Origin: Calamus simplicifolius
Lineage: Eukaryota; Streptophyta; Magnoliopsida; Arecales; Arecaceae
Length of the DNA: 64,000 nt
Assembly (NCBI GenBank): GCA_900491605.1
Contig: UESW01004629.1
Location: 216,686-280,685 of the forward strand
Direction: 5' to 3'
The notes under the pieces are model-generated. The model was not told where the DNA came from, did no database searches, and worked only from the letters and a program-made list of their open reading frames with translations. The translations under genes and the position numbers were made by a program. This document shows, in pieces, positions 59,093 through 64,000 of the stretch; position 1 is the stretch's first letter; every line of letters begins with the position of its first letter.

Positions 59093-61541
59093 TCAGGGCT
59101 CACTTGGGCCCGGCTCTCCCTCATTGTTCTCTTCCCTCGCCGGCTCCTCATCAGATTCCCCGGGTGGATCCCCTTGAGCTCGGCGATGTCGATTTTGAGA
59201 GCTGCAGACATCTTGGTTTTGCACATATCAAAGCCCTTGACATAGGCATCGAGACTGGCTTTGAGTACCTCCTTCCCGAACTCCGGCGAGGACTTGTAGC
59301 TGGAGATGGCCTGCCCTGCCTCGGCCTCGGCTCGCTGTGCCCTGGCCTTGGCCTCCTGGGCTTGCGCTCCGGCCTCCCTGGCTCGGCCCTCGGCTTCTTC
59401 GGCTCGTGCGTTGGCCTCGTCTGTGTAGGCCACAGCCCCAGCCTTCTCATGGCCCGCCTCAACCGTCGCCTTCTCCGCGGCGGTTGCTCTCTCCGCAGCA
59501 GCCCGAGCCTCATTTCGTGCCGCCCTGGCCTCCTCCTCGGCGCATTGAAGCTGGCAGACCAGCTCTTTATTCTGTGCCATGGCGGCCTTCAGCCGATCCA
59601 AGACCAGCTCCAATTTGGCCTTGGCTGCGGATGCCCGGCCACTCTCGGCTTCAGTCCAGCATTCTGCCTCCCTTATTCAGCCGCCCAGGTTCTTCTCCTG
59701 GGCCTTGGCCTCCTGATGAAGTCGAGCAAGGCTCTGGGACTGTGCCATGCTATCCTTCTTGTACTTATCGGCCCGCACCATGGACTTTATAAGCGCGTCC
59801 ACGGAATGAGACATCGCCTCACGTAGGGAGATTGCACCGTTGGCCATCTGCAACAGAGGAATATGTTAACCACAAGAAGACTGAGATATCGGAAGATACG
59901 TCTAAAAATAAAAGGAACTCAAAGGATTACCTGGATAACAGAGACCATCACCATATCTAGGAGTGCGGAGTGGCTCATCCCCCGTGTCTCCTCCTCGAAC
60001 TCGACAGTCCGAAACTTCAATAAGAGACAGGCGGCCCGCCCGGCGTCTATCATCGAGCTGAGCATGGGTGCTGGCCATGCCGTCTTCTCCTGCGGCCCTT
60101 CAGCCCGAGGGCGAGTCGGGTGGCGCGTTGATTGTTGGGATGAGCTCCCCGGCTCATCCCTCTACTTCTCGGTTGCCTTCGTCCCAGCTCTGGACCTTCT
60201 GGCGACTAGCTCCCCTTCTCTGGCAGTTGGGGGAACACTCTCTGTCTCCGGCTCGGTGGCAGCCGGAGGGCTGACGGCAACTGTAACCTACCCCGCCTCA
60301 GGCATGTCGGCGGTGGCAGGGGCTTCCTCTTCAAGATCCACAATCACCACGGCGGCTTTGGTGGTGACCGGAATCTCTCCTTCCTCTATCTTGGTCTCGG
60401 CCAGCCTCGGGACCACTTCTCCAACCGGTGCTTCCTCAGTCGGCTCCTTTGCAGGCGTTGGAGCCTTAGGGACTTCAGCGACTTGAGCCGGCTCGGCCTG
60501 CTCCTTCCTTCGAGCTTTCTTCGCCATCCTTGACATTTCCCCGGCTGTCGACCTCTTTTTCTTTAAGGCAGCTTCAAACGCATCGGCGGAGAACTTCATC
60601 GCTGCATCCAAAAATGAGGAATGTTAGCAACAGTGTATAGCAATCTTCCGATCGAGACAGAAGAAATCGGGCGTCATGCTCACCAACTGCCGAGGCCAAC
60701 TCGGCTTCTATCAGGTTCTCCTCGGACAGGAGTTCCTTGTAGCCAGGGATTTGGCAGTTGGACAATTGGGTGAAAAGTTCCCTATCTCTCTCCCCCATGA
60801 TGGCATTATCATTGGAGCTGGTGTCCGGCTCCATCCAATCGGTCCTCACCCCCTCGACATGGGCAAAAAGGAAGCATGATTTCCATCCCCTAATCTTGGA
60901 TGGAAGACCTAGGGGGAAGGCACTACTCGGCCTGGCGGTTAAAGCCCACCAGGCACCCTCACCTTGGCGGCGGAGCTTGTAGAAAGCTCGGAACAGTGAT
61001 AGCCTGGGCCAAGCCTCCTGGAAATAACAAAGAATGACAAAGGCGCAAATGATCCTAATCGAGTTCGGAGTCAACTATGCCGGCACTAGCCTATACCTGT
61101 CTAAAAGGTTTAGGAAAAAGGAGTGGAGAGGAAGGCGCAGCCCGCACCAAAAAATTTCTCATACAGAGCGACCCGACCAGGGTGGGTGGAGGTCACTCTA
61201 TCTTCGGGCCCCGGCGCGGACAAATGAATGAAGCCGGGGACCATGTATTTAGCCCTAATGGTCTCTATGTCTTCGGGGGTCATAGTTGAGGCTACTCCTG
61301 ACGGACCTGCTAGATCAAGACTCACCACCGAAGGTTGTCCCGGACGGCGGAAGGACACGGGAACTGCCCTAATAGGGGAGGCCGAGGAAGACGGAGGTCC
61401 GGTTGTCGTCGGTCGATCATGGATGGTAACGCCACCCACCGACCGAGGCATCTGACTAACTGAAGGGGTCTGGTCTTCACTATTGGAATATGAAGTTTCT
61501 ACTATAGGCCTCTTACCCTCTCTAATGGCATGGCGATCCAT
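59093..61541 (-). pseudogene. Element F antisense gene, three exons (Transposase_28-like domain and coiled coil)
   Basis: Opposite in direction to F. Exon 1 (61541-60683): MDRHAIREGKRPIVETSYSN, then MTPEDIETIRAKYMVPGF, EDRVTSTHPGRVALYEKFF, a frameshift near 61110-61075, then RLSLFRAFYKLRRQ and GYKELLSEENLIEAELASA. Intron 1 (60602-60682): GTGAGC donor, TTGGATGCAG acceptor. Exon 2 (60601-59931) begins AMKFSADAFEAALKKKRSTA and is basic then acidic/Pro-rich, with a stop near 60288. Intron 2 (59848-59930): GTAATC donor, CTGTTGCAG acceptor. Exon 3 (from 59847) begins MANGAISLREAMSHSVDALI, is a long Ala/Glu/Arg coiled coil, and ends YVKGFDMCKTKM with an acidic tail to TGA at 59093-59095 after a shift near 59175. 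The plan matches the D copy. Function unknown. Confidence 0.78.
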
Positions 61542-61687
61542 GAATGAAAAATGAAAGATGAAACTAACCTAGAAATCAAAAAGAATTTGAAGACAAAAAG
61601 GGGCTCAAGTTGCAGAAGAATTCAGGAGAAGGAAAGCTGGAAGAAGGCAATGGCAATGTAAAAGCTTTCCCCAAGCCCTTGGGGCAC

Positions 61688-61694
61688 TTTTATA
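61688..61694 (-). promoter_or_regulatory. TATA box of the element F antisense gene
   Basis: Minus strand TATAAAA in GGGAGTATAAAAGTGCC, about 150 bp before the ATG at 61541. The D copy has TATAAA 155 bp before its ATG. Confidence 0.6.
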
Positions 61695-61777
61695 CTCCCA
61701 TCTCCGGACAACGATAATCGAGGCCTCGCCACATGACACTCTCCTATTGCGTCATGAGCTGTCCGCTAGAAATCTCG

Positions 61778-63251
61778 TGTTGGCCCAGATGGCAACCCAA
61801 GAGAGGGAGTGAATTGGGTTCTAAAAAAATTTAATCTTTTTTAAACTATTGACTTTGACATAATTAAGTGCAGAATAGATTTCAATCACAAATGAAGAGA
61901 TAGAGAGAGAGACAATTAAAGCATGGCAAACACAATGATTTTATAGTGGTTCGGTGTATCCAACACCTACGTCCACTCCCAAGTTCCACTTGGGTCCACA
62001 CTATAATCAACTAGATTACAGCCGAGTTGTTTTACAAGATCACAACTCAAACCTTGTTTTCTGGGTGCACAACGAACCCAGCTGGTTTTTCGGGCTCACC
62101 AGCACAAAACCCAAACTCAAGCTAATCTAGCTTGCCCCGAGGTATACTACCTCCACTAATTCAATCCCCCTGATTGAACTAGCAAAAACAAGAAAGAATA
62201 ATGTTTATATAACAAACAGCTCCTCAAATGAGCAAATATTCAAAGTAAATGAACAAGTTAGAAAAGCCTGTTTGAAGTAGATTGGATTTGAGCTTTTCTT
62301 CTTTTCCTCTTCTCTTTGGAGATGTTGAATCAGGCCTCAGCTTTGATTCTTCACAGATGTTGCAGATGAGAAGTTGAAAAATCACAGAAAACAGAGCTTT
62401 TTCTTCTTTTGAAAAATCCTTCGATTTTTCAAGTTGAACGCCTTGGATTTCTCTTTGAGCTTTTGGAGTGGAAGGATTTGAACTTGGATACTTTTCTCTT
62501 TGATTTCAGGCTCAAGACTTCTCGGATTTTTGATTTGTATTCACTCCGTTTTTTCGTTATTTTTCAAACGAGCTTTCTCCCCCTTTTTATAGATTTCCTT
62601 TAATCCATTTTTGGTGAGAAAACTAGCCGTTGGAATGTACCTGGAAAGTTTTTCCAAACAAAATATATCCGTTAGAAGTTAGGTGAAAAGAAAATATTAC
62701 CGTTTGAGCTGATCTGGCATTTTAAAAATCCGTTTCTGACAGGTTGGAGTCGGCTCCAACTTTTCAGGTGTCGGCTCCAAGTCGTGTATCCAAAAATAGA
62801 AAGTTCTGAGTTCGTCGAGGAGTCGGCTCCGAAAAAGTTAAGTGTCGGCTCGCCATGGTCAGGTGTCGGCTCCAAAAGACTGTAAGTGTCGGCTCCAAGG
62901 TAGTCAAAAATAATACGTTCTGTCCCCGTATCGGAGTCGGCTCCAGACACTGTAAGTGTCGACTCCGAGACTCTGGGTGTCGGCTCCAAAACTCTGGGTG
63001 TCGGCTCCAGACCGTATCAAAAATCAGAAAGACATTTGATTGGCCATGGGGTCGGCTCCAGATTTCTAGGTGTCGACTCCAGGTTCTGAATTTTGAAACT
63101 TACCTTTGGCACTTGATTCAAAATACGTTTCTAAATGCCTTTTGATTAAACAAATATTTTTAAGCCCTGAAACACTTGTTAAATTCATCAGTAACACAAT
63201 AAATATACTCAATTCCTTTATTAATCATCAAAATCAATAATTGGGTCAACA
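61778..63251 (-). repeat. Element G 3' LTR
   Basis: 1474 bp, TGTTGGCCC...CAACA; TATA-like TATAAAAAGGGG on the minus strand near 62581-62592; array at 62747-63080 with three units in the segment where the 3' LTRs of A and C have two. Confidence 0.92.
62747..63080 (-). promoter_or_regulatory. Phased motif array in U3, element G
   Basis: About 12 copies of GAGTCGGCTCC / GTGTCGGCTCC / GTGTCGACTCC on the ~21-bp grid, upstream of the TATA box. Most copies carry GTCGGC. Confidence 0.78.
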
Positions 63252-63580
63252 ATCTCCCCCTTTTTGATGATTATAAAAACATTGAGTATATGCATAGGAT
63301 TCTTAAATCAAAATTTTCAAATATATGATCCTCACAGGTAAGCTCCCCCTGAATAAGGTAGCTCCCCCTATGAAGTTCAATTTAACAATTGTTCTTCCTT
63401 TTGCTTTACATGTTTGATACTTGGAATTTAGTTATATCAATTTTCACTTAAGCTTATTTAAATTAATGCATATCCAAATAACTTGATATCAATCAAATAC
63501 CAATCAATGCTTAACTAATAATCAATGCATATACGACATAACTTTCTCCCCCTTTTTTGTAATCAACAAAAAGACTAAGA
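63252..63580 (-). other. Element G multiple polypurine tracts
   Basis: Primary tract ATCAAAAAGGGGGAGAT (minus) next to the LTR, with more near 63343, 63361 and 63547. The rest to 63741 is AT-rich. Confidence 0.83.
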
Positions 63581-63741
63581 GAAGTTAAGTAAAATGTTAA
63601 AATTGATAGATCAAAAGATAATTTCATTGCATTAAAAAGTCAAGTGTTACAAAATGAAACTGAACTTTGTCAACTATCAAACTATACATCAAACAACAAT
63701 TTTACATTAAGATTTCAAAATGAAACATCAAACAACAACTT

Positions 63742-64000
63742 TTACTTCATTACATGAAAATCATAGATTGGTTCTAATAATCTTTGCAAATGATCTAAAA
63801 TTCTTTGCATTCCATCACTCTGAGTTCCTACAAATTCTTTCAATCTTCTGTCAACAAAAGAGCAAGCAGTCATGATTTTATCTTGAAGCTCGGCATTGCA
63901 TCTTGAGTAGGTTTCAGAGTCTCCACAGATATCCTTGAGTTCTTCAAATATGTGCTTGAGATCGTTACTTAAGGATTCCGCAGATGAACCAAGAGTGGAC
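63742..64000 (-). CDS. Element G ORF3, C-terminal part (coiled coil), runs off-window
   Basis: The minus frame stays open from the window edge to TAA at 63742-63744. It encodes the coiled-coil tail of ORF3: a heptad-like stretch, then VDRRLKEFVGTQSDGMQRIL and HLQRLLEPIYDF, aligned with the C-terminus of the A and C copies. The end differs slightly (a few extra residues after the Leu-rich segment). Only about 85 codons are visible; whether the whole ORF is intact cannot be told. Confidence 0.7.
   Translation of the reverse strand, partial: STLGSSAESLSNDLKHIFEELKDICGDSETYSRCNAELQDKIMTACSFVDRRLKEFVGTQSDGMQRILDHLQRLLEPIYDFHVMK

Larger units (their letters stand above)
52886..61777 (+). mobile_element. 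Element F: Tat-like Ty3/Gypsy element with internal pol deletion; 3' end off-window
   Basis: 5' LTR 52886-53961, primer site, gag, integrase, a 139-bp tandem array, and an antisense gene, on the plus strand. Protease, RT and RNase H are missing between gag (to about 55525) and INT (from about 55550). Copia element G enters at 61778 and F presumably resumes beyond the window. The start at 52886 is chosen because TGATGTGGCTGATG resembles the LTR start of D; 52895 is the alternative. The target duplication cannot be checked. Confidence 0.85.
61778..64000 (-). mobile_element. Element G: Sirevirus-like Copia element, 3' portion only
   Basis: Starts with a 3' LTR (61778-63251), then the polypurine cluster and the ORF3 end, collinear with A and C. 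Inserted upstream of the F antisense gene. TCTCG at 61773-61777 is the predicted target duplication; its partner is off-window. gag and pol would lie to the right. Confidence 0.92.

Overview
The window reads as repeat-rich plant nuclear DNA, probably from a monocot. That guess rests on the TE families: Sirevirus-type Ty1/Copia elements, Tat-type Ty3/Gypsy elements and a CACTA transposon. I see no intact host gene. The only host-gene trace is a broken exon of a Raf-like (TKL) protein kinase at 45931-46164 and 52596-52613. There is no bacterial signature, CRISPR array, rRNA or tRNA that I can support.

Layout. Positions 1-2334 are the end of a CACTA (En/Spm) element: an ~86-bp GC-rich tandem array, then ~182-bp AT-rich subterminal units full of GCGACGC/GCGTCGC, then the 13-bp terminal inverted repeat at 2322-2334. 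Positions 2338-4007 are a decayed LINE 3' end with a short A tail. Element D (4246-45881, minus strand, TSD AAATC) is a Tat-like Ty3/Gypsy element. It was about 10.6 kb before three Sirevirus-like Copia elements landed in it, all minus strand: A (6776-17035, TSD CCAAC) in its antisense gene, B (21849-32358, TSD AGACC) in its pol, and C (33327-43609, TSD AAGCG) in its gag. Next come the kinase exon, split by Gypsy element E (46165-52590, minus, TSD GGAGG); Gypsy element F (plus, from 52886); and Copia element G (from 61778, minus) inserted in F and running off the right edge.

How the parts work. The Copia elements carry gag with two zinc knuckles, pol (protease, integrase, RT, RNase H), a third ORF in sense, an initiator-Met-tRNA primer site and multiple polypurine tracts. 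D carries gag, PR, RT, two RNase H domains and INT. Downstream of INT, on the opposite strand, it has a TATA-led three-exon gene with a Transposase_28-like domain and a coiled coil; F has the same gene with the same exon plan. E has lost nearly all of pol, and F has lost PR-RT-RNase H. All coding regions seen have frameshifts or stops, except the short G ORF3 segment, which is open as far as it is visible; B pol is nearly open.

The most interesting signal is in the Copia elements. A quasi-palindromic motif (GAGTCGGCTC / GTGTCGACTC) is repeated at about 20-23 bp, two DNA turns, upstream of the LTR TATA box. A second array of the same motif sits in the pol/ORF3 gap, ending 104-106 bp before the ORF3 start in A, B and C. 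On the element's sense strand many copies contain GCCGAC, the core of the plant DRE/CRT element.
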